Notes: generated from the sequence alone by a model not told the origin. DNA of 64,000 bases from Phytophthora sp. 'mugwort' (GCA_033558025.1 JAUCEF010000005.1:8060001-8124000), one strand, 5' to 3'; positions 9,808-21,736 are shown, numbered from the stretch's first letter. Translations and numbers: made by a program.

Positions 9808-12800
9808 ATGGGCACACCGTCGACTGCGGAGGAAGCGCGCCACCAACACTACCAGACAGTGGCGTCTGCTACGACCTCGGTGCTCTCCATCATCGGGGCC
9901 TTCTACATCATTGGACGCTACTGGTATGCGCGCCGTCTAAAGGCCAAGTCGCTCTCAGTCTACGCCGCTTCAGCGCACCACCTGGACGTGACCAAGGAAC
10001 TCATTCACATTATTGCCTACCTCGTAAGAAATACGCAGTACCTTGTCTATTTCCTATATCTCAACACGAACCCCTATTCCTGACAACTAATTCTTACAGG
10101 ACCTCTTTGGCGCGACCGGCCGTGCATTTGGCGTGCTACCCACCGAAACTTTTGACCAGGATGCAGGGGAACCCGTGACCCCAATCTGCAAGCTCCAGGC
10201 CTTCAGTACGTCAGCAAACTACCAAGAGATTGTAAGATTTATACTGTATACTAACATCCTGAATTTGCTACCAGTTATTACTTTTGGGGATGGCGCTCCG
10301 ATCGCATGGAACTTTATCATGGCACTCAATTTGTACCGCTGGGTTTGTATGGGGGAGGACCAGCAGATGCTCATGAAGAAGATCAAATGGTACATACTGA
10401 GTACAATGCTCTTCACCTTAGGTATCCCGTCTCTTTGCCTCATCTTCAACAAGTTTGGCGACGCTGGACTTTGGTGCTGGGTCGTGGTCGAACACGACTC
10501 GACTGAGGAGCTCTGGTGGATGTTTGGTGTCTTGTACTTTTGGGTCATCGCGGGTGGCATCGCCATGACTGTTTTCCTTGTGTTAGTCAAAATTAACATG
10601 AAAAAGAGACTCAAGACGTACGAGAACGACGACGCCAACGACGCCTACTACGCGGTAGTGCACAACCTCACGATTTACATTTCAGGCTTCATTTTTTGCT
10701 GGCTACCGGCCGTGGTGGACAGAGGATACACCACATATACAGGGAAAACGTCGTTCCCGTTAGATTTCCTGCATGCGACCATTGTCCCGTTGCAGGGCTT
10801 TATCAACGCCGTTATTTATGGCAAATTCCACATTTGGGTCGTACGACACGTCCGAGAACCGTGGGTGAGCAACGCCGGCTCGTCCACTAAGAACAGCAAA
10901 CTATCCGAGGATATGCTACGACAGTCAGTGCGACTGCGGGAGATGGAGCGACATCACATGGGCACGGCGACCATCTTCGTCACAACTTTTGATATGAACT
11001 GGACCCCGTGTCCTACGAATTTGAGTGACTGGATTCCAGCAGGGAAAGACTTGTACGTCTTCTCTCTCCAACACTGCGTCGAAGTGCAGACGATTGAGCA
11101 GGTGATTCGAGGATACTTACTTCAAGTGAATTATCCCACCGCGTACCGATCCATCGCTTCAATTGCTGGGACGGCAGTGCGAGGCCAGATTCAAGATGTA
11201 AGTTATTTGTGGATGGTGCATTTTGTGTAGATTTTTACTGACAATAACTGTATTTTCTGGTTATATATTTTGCAGGCGTCAGTATGTCAAATTGTGTTTG
11301 TGAATAATGCTGACGATGCCAGTGGTAATGTAAAATTTCAAGCTGCCGACGGACGAATCTGGGCACAGCGAAAGACTTTTAACGAGGTCGTGGGGATCCC
11401 CATTCGTTACTTTGACGCGTCCATTGCATTTGTATCGTGCAATCTCAGTACGTCACTCAGCAACAGCTCACAACGACTGTACCGGCCAGTGGAGAACAAC
11501 GTCTTTGCTAAGCACGCAGTCGCCTCTAGTCTTGTCCACTCGTTCGGAATGGATGCAGACCGGGCAGCAGTTGATTTCCCGAATCTGTATCATCACACGA
11601 TCCTTTCTGGTAATTTGAACTACGATGTCGATATATCGACGTCCACGCTGGCTGCAGCAATTGATCAAGCGTACAAGGCGGAATCTCTAAAGAGAGCAAC
11701 AGATACAGCAATTGAAGCTCAAATCAAGGCAATTCGCAAGATCAAGACCACAAATGACAAAAAGAGGGTAGAAACTTCTCAGCATGACCATGCGATCTTC
11801 AAGGAAGGCGACGACGGCTGGGATATTAAACGGATCAGTGCGGAAGCTTCATTATCGTCGAGTGGTGACAGTATTTATGAAGAAGTGTATACTTCTTGTG
11901 ACGACGACGTTCCATTCACACTGTTAAAGTCGCCCACGGAGCGACCTCGACGACCCGACATCCTCTCACCAGAGCGCGATTCGGATCACTTGTCAATTAT
12001 CATCGACGAAGGCATCGGAGACCTTGAAAAGACTCAGAAACCGAGCACTTGGGCCTCCTTCTTGGATAGTCAGCTCCATAGTCACTCGTCAGAAGGCCGT
12101 CTAGGTCTATCCTCGTCCTTCCACAAGCAGCGGCCAAGTGATCGATTGACGTCAAGTGGTCATTTCGTACCACACGTTTGTGGGAACCACAAGAAAGTCC
12201 GAGATCTCTTGTCCAAGTCCGATCTGGTGAGTGAAAACACGGCCCGTAAGTGGATAGAAGTGCTTCGGTATGATGAACTGCGTGCATCGATCGAAGCTAA
12301 AGAGATCTTCACTGGGTTTGAAGAGCCTCCGATTCGCTTCTTGCCATCGTTTCCACGCAAAATTGGCGTCGCTGCGACCTTCTCGATGGTCGGAGAGCGG
12401 TCAGGTCGAGACCTTTTCTGTGAGGCTGACGAGGAAATGCTTGTTGGAGATTCGCCACCAGCGTACAAGGACCGCATCTTGGCACATTCGTTGAGTGACA
12501 CGAAGCAGCGGCTCAAGAACGTCGACTATTGGTCGTGTGAGGAGATCGTGACGTCCACTCACAAGCCAGTGTGCAGCATCTACGAGCTCGAGATTGACCG
12601 TTTCTTTTCGTACAACATGGACGAGGCTGCCAGTGCAGATATGCGTCAAGGGAATTATGCTCTGCGTGATAAGCATGACGTGCATGAGTTTAAGATCAAA
12701 TTGGTCAAGCTGGATGCCAATATTTGGACGTACGAAGAGCGCGATGGAGGCTCCATTATGCAGACCACTGGGTATCGTTGGCGAGGATATGGATCGAACT

Positions 12801-13552
12801 ACTCGAGCAGTCGAACAACTGGTCGAAGAAGCCACAGCAGTCGTGGAGCGATCAACTCGAACAGCACAACTAGCAGTGGTGAGTCATCACGTCACAGCGT
12901 TCGAGTCTCGATGAGTCGTCGCAAGTCGTCAATAGCTCAAGTGGTTGGACGTGTTCTTCGAAAGAGTCGTCTACGCTCTGGCAGCAGTACGAGCTCAAGG
13001 GCGACGACGACACCGAATCAATACTCGGACTTTACAGTGGGGCCAAGAGGAACTCAGCCTTTGGCCATGACTAGCGACCGTCTCTCGGCTCTTGCTGCGT
13101 CTCGACTCGAGCTGGTTCCGGTGGAGCCCGTGAGCATTTCTACTATCTTCCCTCTACCGTCTGAAGATGTGTACGCTCTTCAGCGCAAGGTCTACGAAGT
13201 CGCACATCTGGTGCAAAACGGCTTCCAGTCCAGTGCTCGCGTGGATGACGACGAGGAATCGCAGTTGGCGTATACGAACTTCCGGACGGTAGCATGGAGA
13301 GAGGCGATGTCACATGGCGTGACCCACTCAGCCATCACGAAGGCAGTGAACGGCGGTGTGCACATTGCCATCAGTATCGAAGCCGAGAAGGGTCATGGAG
13401 GCCAAGGTGTCTTATGTCTGAAGGAGTCCGACTTGATGACTCACGCAGCACCGGTGCTTAGTGAAGCTGAGTCGATCCCGTTCGATGTGACTCTGACGTG
13501 GGGAGGCAAACACGTGGGTTATCTCCATGGAGATATCTTGTGCTCTATGTAG
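9808..13552 (+). CDS. GPCR fused to inositol polyphosphate 5-phosphatase fold (GPCR-INPP bigram)
   Basis: Proposed exons 9808..10023, 10100..10205, 10275..11197 and 11276..13552, 1,173 residues. The first ~300 residues are a seven-helix receptor of the Dictyostelium cAMP-receptor type (CKLQAF..ITFGDGAP..WNFIMALNLYRWV for helix 3; FINAVIYGKFHIW for helix 7). From about residue 335 follows an inositol-polyphosphate 5-phosphatase (DNase I-like) fold in correct order: IFVTTFDMN, LYVFSLQH, IAFVSCNLST, LSGNLNYD, PPAYKDRIL and TSTHKPV. A Ser/Arg-rich tail ends the protein. Oomycetes are known to have receptor-enzyme fusions called GPCR-bigrams, including 5-phosphatase types. Most catalytic positions are replaced here (see findings). 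The 69-nt intron 10206..10274 is in frame and stop-free but carries a TACTAAC branch site; removing it restores a normal helix 3. ATG 9808 is the first in-frame ATG. Confidence 0.85.
10206..10274 (+). other. In-frame, stop-free intron of the GPCR-INPP gene
   Basis: Sixty-nine bases from GTACGT to TACCAG with the branch-point consensus TACTAAC about 20 bases before the acceptor. Because it is a multiple of three without a stop, the frame runs straight through it. Reading it as coding inserts 23 residues in the middle of transmembrane helix 3, so splicing is far more likely, but a retained isoform would still be full length. Confidence 0.75.
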
Positions 13553-13589
13553 GAAGCAAGGAAGTTCCTGTTTCTAAAAAAAAAGGTAT

Positions 13590-15931
13590 TTATTTTGTTA
13601 TCTTACTGCTTTTCTGCGAGTCGTCAATGTCTCCTGCAAGCTCCAGCAACGAAATGTTTGTTCCAGACTCGACATGATCGTGTACAAACATTGGTGACGT
13701 GGGAGCTGGAGTATGGAGAGTCAAAGACACAGATCTCAAGGGGCTGAATTCGTCCTCAAGAGCTTCACACGTGTCATCGTCATCAGAAGACGACGATGGA
13801 GAAGGCAAAGCTGTAGCCAAATCCGACTCCGAACAGTGACTCCGAGAACCTGTAGACAAATATGGGGGAAGTGGCGCTGGAGAAGGTGAAGGAGCCGATG
13901 GCAACGGTTGTGGCGCCTCCCAATCTGCTGTCTCTGGTGCTCTTCCCACTGACGAAGACTTGAGGTGCTTGACGCGAGCTTCAGCTTCGATTCGTTGTCG
14001 TCGCTCTACATGCAGCTGCTTGCGCAGCGCAGCGAGTTGCTCCAGCATGGCGTTCTGCAGCAGGTTCTTGGCATTCTTCAGCTTGTCAATCTGTGTGCGC
14101 TGCGCTTCAACTTGACGCTCGAGTGCTTGTTGCTCTTCAAGCGAGGACGCACTGATGGTCACAGCCTCGCTCATGGCCTTGGCAGCTTCGTTGCGCTGTT
14201 TGGACAATGCTGCAAGGTCCTGGAGGGCACCTTCCATCGCTTCACGAAGAGCATGCTCCTCAGATTGCTTCGTGTCCAGTTGTTCGAGTAGCTCGCGTCG
14301 TTTTGCTTCAAGTGATTCGATCTCTGAGCGCATCTGACGGCCTCTGTCTTCATGCTGCTCCGCTGTGGCTTGCAGCTCCTGACAAACATCTTTAGCTGCC
14401 AAGAAATCCTCCTCGGACTTTTTACGAGCATCTGCTAGACGCTCCAGCTCCAGCTTCATTTCTGCTTCTCGAGCTCGTTGAGTCGAGCTGAGTTCCTGCT
14501 GCTCGCGTAGCGTGGCCCGAAGTCGCTCGCACTCGTCTCGTTGTCGCTCGATCTCCTGTTGTGCGGTTTGTCCACTCGTTTCAAGCTGTTGCTTCTCTTC
14601 TTCCCATCGCTGCAAGGCGTGCTGAGCTCGCTCGTTTTCTTGTCGTCGTTGAGCTTGCTCGTCTTTTAATCGCGCGTCGAGTTGGAACTTGGCCTCGGCT
14701 TGTTCGTGAATAAAGTGAAGAAGAGTCGCCTTCTCACACGCTGCAGTCTGTACGTCACCCGAGAGCTGCGCCAATTGTTCGTCGAGAGCAGCACGCTCCT
14801 TCTCCAGCGTCGCCACCCACGATTCACGCACTGTTCGTGCGTCTTCTAATTCCTCTTCACGCTTCTGGGACTTCTGGAGCTGCATTTCAAGTGCTGACAC
14901 TTGCTTCCGTTCTTGTGCGAGTTGCAGAGCTAAAGCCTCACTATGGTCCTGTAACTTGGACATCTCGAACAAAAGACCCGTGTGGAGACTGCCGTTTAGC
15001 TCGTACGACTCGAGACGTGTCTCCAACGCACGTTGCACGATGGAAAGCTTGTCTCGGGCTTCCTCCCGCTCTTGGTGAGTTTTCTCCAAAACTTCCTCTT
15101 TTTTCTTGAAACTTTCCTTTAATAAACGTAATCGGGAACTGAGCTCGAGGTTGCATTGAGCCAACGACTGCCCCTTGGTGCCCATGAAGAAACGATGTTC
15201 AATCTTCTTTGCATAGTCTCGATTACTGATAGCTTGTTGCTCGAGTTGCTTTCGTTCGGACTGAATGCGATCAATCTGAAGGCATCAAATAGGAAAAAAA
15301 TACAAAAAGTTCGTATAAATAAAATACAAAAAGTGAGACCGAAGTAATCGTACCAAGTGTCGTAGTTTGGAGATCTCACGCTCGTGCTTTGTGTTATTTC
15401 CTACCACCTTCTTCATCTCCCGACGAAGATGATCGTTCTACTCCAGTGTAACCAATATTATCGACCGATTAGTATTAGTAGCAGCTCTAGAAAGTGACAG
15501 ACACAAAGCAGATCCGTCACCTTCTCTGTGGCTTTCTCCAGGTTCAATCGTGTTCGAAAGTAACGAGTCTCAAGAGCTTTCAATTCGCGGTTGAGTGAAG
15601 CTACTTGGCTTGAAGGTGCAGGAAATACACGCTCGGAATCCGCTACTTCCCCAAGCTGATTGCCGAAACGATTGTGAGTCTGAAGATCATTCTCTTGCTC
15701 TTCTTCCTCCTCTTCATCTTCGTCATTACGTTCTGCATTGTCCACGGGTCTACTTCGTCTTCTGCTCTGGTCCTTCCCAAACTTCTCCACCGAATCGTCT
15801 TGATCTGGCACTGCTTTAAACCTTTCACTACTGACACCAGTGGCTTGACCATCTGAAGTCTGAGACCAGCGCATTAACTTGCTCACCATATCAACTCGTC
15901 GCTCTTTGAGCTTCACGCCAGCTATTCTCAT
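13590..15931 (-). CDS. Long coiled-coil protein, function unknown
   Basis: Exons (minus) 15931..15521, 15437..15354 and 15275..13590 give 726 residues. Introns of 83 and 78 nt have GT-AG ends (GTGACG..GAGTAG and GTACGA..TTCAG) and are phase 0. After a charged N-terminus (MRIAGVKLKERRVDMVSKLM) and an acidic Glu run, roughly residues 100-590 are continuous coiled coil rich in Glu, Gln, Arg and Leu. The C-terminal ~120 residues are Pro/Ser-rich with an acidic SSSSDDDDTCEALEDEF patch. No motor, kinase or zinc motif is seen, so a cytoskeletal or centrosomal scaffold is plausible but unproven. The frame is open further upstream to an ATG at 16153 (74 more residues); I prefer 15931 because the extra part looks like translated leader and would leave almost no room after IWS1. 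Its stop lies 37 bp from the GPCR gene stop, tail to tail. Confidence 0.7.
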
Positions 15932-16200
15932 GGGTCGTCGTCGTAGCTTGAGTCGTTTCAACCGTCTACATGACGTTACCTTAAGTGTATTTTCTAACAA
16001 AGCACCTTCACTTGGGTGACAAAACGAGTTAGTCACGACAGAAATGGAGACGAGAGACAATAAGCGAGAAAACACGAGCATTGTATGCAACAAAATGCAA
16101 AGAAATCGATAGCTACCGAGAGGCACATGGTACAGGGATCGAAGGCCTCTCAATTCCTGTCAACCACAGCGCTGGCGAGCTCGCTGGTGACTGAATGACT

Positions 16201-18087
16201 TTATCTGCCTTCGATACTGACGCCGGTAGCACGCTTGCTCTTCCTGCCGGGCCTAGCAATCTCCTGCATCCGCTTGGATAAACGCGCCTTGCGAGAATCT
16301 GGGTCCACTTTCTTGGCTTGCATGGCGTTCATGTCGATCTTTGACTGCGGACGAAGCAAGAAATCAATGTGCAGTTGCTCTGGCAACTCAGCACGCTCTG
16401 ATACGTCGTGCTTCACGTCTGGATCGGCGCTACGAGCGTTAAACACATTACCACCGCGTTCTGCAGCGCCAGTTTTGTTCTTCGACTTCTTCTGTCGACG
16501 CCTGTATCATAAACATTTAACATGTTAAAATGCTGCCCCCTTCAGCAATATTTCCTTAAAAGACTTACGCTCGCTCCCGACGGCGGTAAATCTCGTTCTC
16601 TGCCTTCTCGGCTTCCAGCTCGGCCAACTTGGAGAAGTCCAGCGTCTTGTTGAAGACGGCGCGGCTCCAACGCTCCACCAAACTGCGGCAAAGCTCCTTG
16701 TTCTCAGGTGTCTATCAAATATATGCACAAAAAGTCAGTAACATCCTGAGCCAGCTTTTCCCACGCCAAAACCTCTCCCTACCTCCTGTGGATTCTTCAT
16801 CAATAGCATGACCACCTTTCCAAGGCCACTCCGCTTCAGGTGCTCCTTAAACACTGCGCCATAAAGAAAATATCCATTTAATGAGCTATCTACAAGTCCG
16901 AGTCGACTCGTCGTCTGCTCTTCCTTCACGTACCTGGCATTTTGCTGACCATCTCAAGCATTTTGGTACGTAAGCCAACGTTTGGAAGCGTAGCATCCTC
17001 CAGAGGCTGAATCCACTTCTTTACAATCTGCCTCACCAGCAAAAACAAACCTGATCAGTACAATTCTGTAGGTAAGAAAAGACCCAAACACCTTTTGGAA
17101 CGTACCGTGAGCAAGTCGAAATCCAGCAGCATGGGCTGGAACTGCATCTTTCGCAAAACATGCAACGCATTATCCATGAACTTGATCTTCTCCAATGCCG
17201 GACGGCGCTCCGCTATACTCGCGAGATCGTCAGCATACGCCTTGTCCATGCGATAAAGCACTTCTTGGGTGATCTGCTCCATCTCCTGCGGCGACAGGTT
17301 AAGCTTGGCGCGGGAGCGTCCAGTCTTGAGCGACTTGAGCGTCCTGTCGAAGAAATCGTCCTTCTGCTCTTGTGTCGGTTCTGGTCCGTCCAGCGGACGC
17401 TCGTCGTCAAACTGCTGGCGGTCGTCGGCGTACTCGCCCAGGACGTCCGCCAGGTCGTCGTCCCGGTCGATGAAGTCGTCGTCTTCCTTGTTGGCCACCA
17501 CTTCATCCCCAGAATCGTACTCATCTCCATCATCCCGGCGTTTGCGGTCTCCGTCGTCGTCGTCGCGGGACTTTTTGACACGCTTCGTGGGTGGCGACGC
17601 CGGGCGCTTGGCTGGCTTCTCCTCCTCCTCGTCGCTCTCCGAGTCCGACCCGAACAAGCTGCAGCACGTGTAGTAGTAGTAATAGATTGCACCCTGTATG
17701 TTAGCAATTACTACGAGATAGCAGGTCGAAATTAACTACCCAGAGGCGTCGGCCGTGGTGGTGGTGGTCGTCGCTGTCGAAAATGCCATAGAACAGCGGG
17801 AAATGGGTAATTACGTCAGCGATCGACGGATACAGAGAGCGCGCGGACTGGTTTGTCCAATATAGGCGAGAGGTACGCACTGCGAGGGATCTGCTCGTCG
17901 CCAGAGTCGTCCGAGTCCTCGTCACCGAACATTTCATTGATGCTGCGCTTCTTGCGTTCGTTCTCTGTCGAAAATAGGGCGAAGAAGACGCGGAGGATGG
18001 GAGAACGCGCGGAGGTCGGTTAGAAGACGGCGGGGCACATTGCAAACCTGCTGGAGACACAGGAGACGTACCGTCGGAGCTCCCCAT
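16201..18087 (-). CDS. IWS1: IWS1/SPN1 transcription elongation factor
   Basis: Eight exons (minus): 18087..18072, 17964..17881, 17773..17740, 17658..17106, 17027..16934, 16853..16783, 16711..16569 and 16501..16201; all phases agree, giving 431 residues. IWS1/Spn1 binds RNA polymerase II and Spt6 and couples elongation to mRNA processing and chromatin. The N-terminal half is acidic and Lys/Arg/Asp/Ser-rich (DSESDEEEE, RDDDDGDRKRRDDGDEYDS). The C-terminal half is the TFIIS N-terminal-like domain: FMDNALHVLRKMQFQPMLLD, KKWIQPLEDATLPNVGLRT, MLEMVSKMPVFKEHLKRSGL, GKVVMLLMKNPQE, LVERWSRAVFNKTLDFS. A basic tail follows. The first exon encodes only five codons, and the third encodes a Thr run (TTTTTTT). 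Introns 1 and 2 share an almost identical acceptor (TTTTCGACAG). Confidence 0.92.
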
Positions 18088-19053
18088 GGCTGCGCTGTGG
18101 TATCGTTCCACTCGCTTTGTGTCTGGATGTCGAAAATTAATTGTTTATATTAACCAATTGAGAAATGCGTCATTTTGACCAACAGAATAATAGATAACTT
18201 CAATGTTGTCGGTGTTGGGGACGACAGATGGATCTACTCCACCGGCTTGAGCACTTTGTGGGGACATGTAGAGCATTTGCCGTTGCTGAACAATGACAGC
18301 TGAAGTCTAGTCACCCATGGAGTCGGCATTCTGGCGCCGCTCGTCGCTACGCAAGTCGGGGATGACCACGAAGTCAGAAGATATGAAGCAACAAGGAGCC
18401 TGACGCAAGATTGAGCGGCGGACATGACCTGCTTTTTCTTGGCGGCCTAAGCCCACGTCACTCCCGCTTGGATTTCCTGGTGGAGTTTCCGGAGCGAGCA
18501 AGGAACCCGTCCTCGCTTATATGGTAACCGTGGCACAATAATTTGAGACGAGCAACACATGTTGGGACTCAGCGAGAGATAAAACCTGTACGCATTTCGA
18601 CCTTGTTGAGGAGATTTAATATGCCCCCTTGCGCGTATAGGACTAAACCGATAGCACTCGATACTGTCATGACAAGTACAACTAGTAGTAGTAGTAGTAG
18701 TAATACTTGTCATGACAGTGTCGAGTGCTATCGCACTTGTGCTCGATGTTGCGAGTCGAAATGTGCGGATAAGGATCGCTGTCACTTGATGATGTGCCCT
18801 TAAATTATGCGCTTTTTACGGATCACTTACCAGCGGAGTCTTGTATATTTAATAAGCAGCTACGGCATCTCCACATGCAGGAAACACCGGCTTTTGGGCG
18901 TTCGTACGGTCTACAAAAGACAGCTCAGCAGGCAGGAACGCCAGGTAGCTTCCAGTGACTCGAAAGGCAGCTGGTACGCAGCCGTCCATGCTTGCCGTCG
19001 CCGTTGAAAAGAAGAATAGAAGAACTAGTATCGCCTTTTGTCGTCGTCGCATT
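18088..19053. other. Intergenic region with a large hairpin
   Basis: Nearly 1 kb between IWS1 and the PH-CaaX gene. It contains the IWS1 promoter side and the 3' flank of the PH gene, plus the inverted repeat listed separately. A 64-codon open frame at 18501..18307 (minus) has no ATG and I could not support it as a gene. Confidence 0.5.
18649..18733. repeat. Hairpin: 30-bp inverted repeat with GTA-repeat loop
   Basis: Arms 18649..18678 and 18704..18733 are inverted copies with a single mismatch. The 25-base loop between them is a GTA/AGT trinucleotide repeat. As RNA this would fold into a near-perfect 30-bp stem. It could be a foldback mobile element, a precursor of small RNAs, or a replication-slippage product; nothing nearby settles which. 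Confidence 0.9.
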
Positions 19054-19954
19054 TTACATGATCACGCACGGTGCACAGCACTGCGCAGTAGCAGCAGTCT
19101 CTTCATCCGCTGTCTTTGTTGCCGTCGGCGCCGACACCATTGACCGCGTGACTTGCTGGTTGGTAGTCACCATCGGATACTTCGGCCCTGTTGAAGCAGC
19201 AGCACTAGCGCTAGCACTTGGGACGACCAGCTTGGAAGCTTCCGCGTGGGAGAACGATGAGCGAGCGATCAAATTGGCGTTCGGAACCACAGGATTCGGG
19301 GCGTCGGCGTGCGACAACGAGAGCCTGGCGATGGCAGCGGCGTTTGGAACCACAGGGTTCTGCGTCTCGACGTAAGACAAGGACAAGGATGAGCGGCGGC
19401 TGCCAGAGTCGGATGATGCGCCTCGGGGACGTCGGCCGCCGTACTCGCTCGAGGACGCGTCGCTCTCTGCGTCCATATGCTCGCTGCGCAGACTGAAGAC
19501 CTCGGAAGGGGTGCCCTCGGGCCGATGCTGCCGTGCTTGCAACCCGTTGACCCACCGCGTAGCATCGTCCTGGCTGTCGGCCTTAAGCAGATACGACTGG
19601 TCGCCAATGGCGATGGAGAACTCGAGCCTGTCGCCGTCTACGGGATCAAAGTCGATGGTCTGTGTGCGCCACAGGTCGATGCACGCCAGCAGCTTTTCGC
19701 TCTCCCGGTTCTGCACAGCCAGTCGGTAAAGCAGCAGTATGTTAGCATAGCGTAAGCATTCTAATCCATTGCACATGCGCACTACCTTGTAGTATGTGAG
19801 GTAGTGTGTGGTGGCCTCGAAGTAGCGGCGCTGCCACCGGTCGTGGCGTGACTTCTTGCGTAAATAACCTGGCAAAATTTGCGTCAGTGCGCGGGATGAA
19901 TGAAGATGACAGAGCAGATAGAAGCAGCTTACCCTTCAGCTCCGGGAGATCCAT
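19054..19954 (-). CDS. PH-domain protein ending in a CaaX box (CVIM)
   Basis: Exons (minus) 19954..19933, 19868..19786 and 19710..19054 encode 253 residues. An N-terminal pleckstrin-homology domain (residues about 5-105) starts LPELKGYLRKKSRHDRWQRRYFEAT, with HYLTYYK, LWRTQTIDF and a closing helix with the invariant Trp in DDATRWVNGLQ. Such domains bind phosphoinositides or proteins at membranes. A Ser/Arg/Asp-rich linker follows, then a loose repeat (LSLSYVETQNPVVPN, LSLSHADAPNPVVPN, SSFSHAEASKLVVPS). The last residues are CCAPCVIM, an excellent farnesylation-type CaaX box preceded by two cysteines that could be palmitoylated. The combination suggests stable membrane attachment as well as lipid sensing. 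Both introns are GT-AG and keep the frame. Confidence 0.85.
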
Positions 19955-20254
19955 GGCCGCCGCCTGTACTGATGAAACCTTCAGTGTCCCGCCGTGGATA
20001 AGGAAATGCCAACAAATCAGGGAGTCGGAGACGGGGTTTCACTATGGCTCAAAGCGTACACCATACGTACACTAAGTTGTAAGTTAGCTTTAATTTACAG
20101 TAGTGAGTGATGATAATTGATGAGTGTTAACCTCTTCTCCAGATTCTCCATGCGACAGCAAGAGGAATGACAATTCTAGTGAGAAAAAACGGTCGCGATA
20201 AGTATTCGGTGACATGGCTTCACTTTTGACATGTGGTTATTGATCTCGATCTTG
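19955..20254. other. Intergenic, PH-CaaX promoter / renalase 3' flank
   Basis: Three hundred bases separating two minus-strand genes. No further gene or structured element was seen. Confidence 0.5.
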
Positions 20255-21551
20255 TCAAAGAAAGCTGCTGCCTTGCAGAACGTTCGCAGCGGCCTTGGCC
20301 GACACGAGACAATTGTCGAAACCCGAGCCGAGAAAGCAGTCGCCGGCCACGACGATGCGCGGGTTGGCGCTGAGCACGAGAGCAGATAGCGGATCTTCTC
20401 CAGCGGCGCTGCTCGGATCGTGGTACGGCACCGTCACTTGCGAGATACTGAGCATGGACAAAGTGAGTCGACAGCATCTGAAGACACTGGGACACCAGTG
20501 AATTGTTTTAGCAGACGTACCGCCAGCGATGCAGACGCGCATCCTGCTCGGCCGGGAGCGAAGGCAAGACCTCCCGCAGCGATTTCGTGATGATAGCAAG
20601 GATCTCGTCGTTGTGGTGAGTGCTGTCCATATACGTGGACCCAAAGGCTACCGATGTGTGCACGATTAATGCCAGCGGAAACGTCTCAACTGCCTGCTTC
20701 TTTTTGAGATGGTCCCAGCACACGAAGCGGATGATGTCGCTCTCGTCGCTGGGGACGTATTTGGCCGTCCAACCCAGCTCCTGTACCGCAGGAACCGCCT
20801 TTTTGTCGAAGAGGTAGGCTACAGCAAAGCGCTGCGAATACCTCACGCCCTCCAATGCGCGCATAATCTCCGGCGCAATATGGAACGAGTTGCTCTTCTT
20901 GAGGATTGACAGTACCTGACCAAGCAAACCGCCATGTCAATTAGACGCTATTGCAATCTCTGCCTAGGGAAAGTTACATTTGGAATGGGGCATGTCAAGA
21001 CCAATTCGTTGACAATCTCCTCTTTGCCCTCGTTTGTCGTCACTTGAATGCGTTTCTCGTCCAGCACCTGGAAACTCTCTAATTGCGTCGATAAGCTCGT
21101 CTCCGCACCTAATATTAGCAAACATTTAAAAGATAAACAAATCGCCACCCACCCATAATAAATATCGAGGCCCACCTTCCAGCATGTGCTCCACCATTGC
21201 TCGGAAGCCCTTTCTATCGGGAGAAACCAAGTGCGTTTTGACGATTCCTCTGTACGGGTCCTGGGCGATCTCGTTCTCAGCGAACGGTACCAAGCGGCCG
21301 CTTTGCGTCAATTTCTGGCGGAAATCGTCGTTGCGGTCCGACTTAGGCGTCCAGTACTGCGCCCCCATGTCTACATGCACCTCGCGCTGCTGCGGGAACG
21401 ACCTCGCCATGACGCGCCCACCGAGAATGCTGTTACGGTCCCAGACCACAACCTTCGACGCGTGATCCGCGGTCAGCTTAGCCTCCTGCAGCAGTCGCGC
21501 CAACGCGGCGCCCGTCAAGCCGCCCCCGACGATCAACGTCCTGCCTACCAT
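20255..21551 (-). CDS. RNLS: Renalase-like FAD-dependent oxidoreductase
   Basis: Exons (minus) 21551..21176, 21108..20978, 20915..20521 and 20447..20255 give 364 residues (human renalase is 342). Renalases oxidise abnormal alpha-NAD(P)H isomers back to NAD(P)+ using FAD. The start MVGRTLIVGGGLTGAALARLL is a Rossmann GxGxxG-type FAD-binding turn; VVVWDRNSILGGR is the second FAD motif and VDMGAQYWTP the renalase-typical DLGAQY-like block. Further matches are VLTCPIPNV, GVRYSQRFAVAYLF, ALIVHTSVAFGSTYM, LPSLPAEQDARLHRWR, SQVTVPY and a C-terminal AGDCFLGSGFDNCLVSAKAA. All four exon phases agree. ATG 21551 is chosen because the glycine motif must lie near the N-terminus. The gene diverges from the next one, 185 bp away. 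Confidence 0.92.
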
Positions 21552-21736
21552 AATGGAATTGATGTACTTGAAGCTGAATGGATACCTCGTCGCGCATTGG
21601 TCAATAACGCCAACAAAGGAAAACATGATAATGTCCAATAAATATTGACTCAATGTCTAATTATAGCCAACAGATGGAGGTGCGGGGTGTTAGTCCTGAT
21701 ACAAAACTGGACCGACTGAGAACTTCACTTGGGACG

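Noticed and set aside
17160..17735. 191-codon plus-strand frame
   Set aside because: Antisense shadow of the acidic IWS1 exon; low-complexity Ser/Asp codons create open frames on both strands.
18307..18501. 64-codon minus-strand frame with protein-like composition
   Set aside because: No ATG, no recognised relatives and no supporting exon structure.
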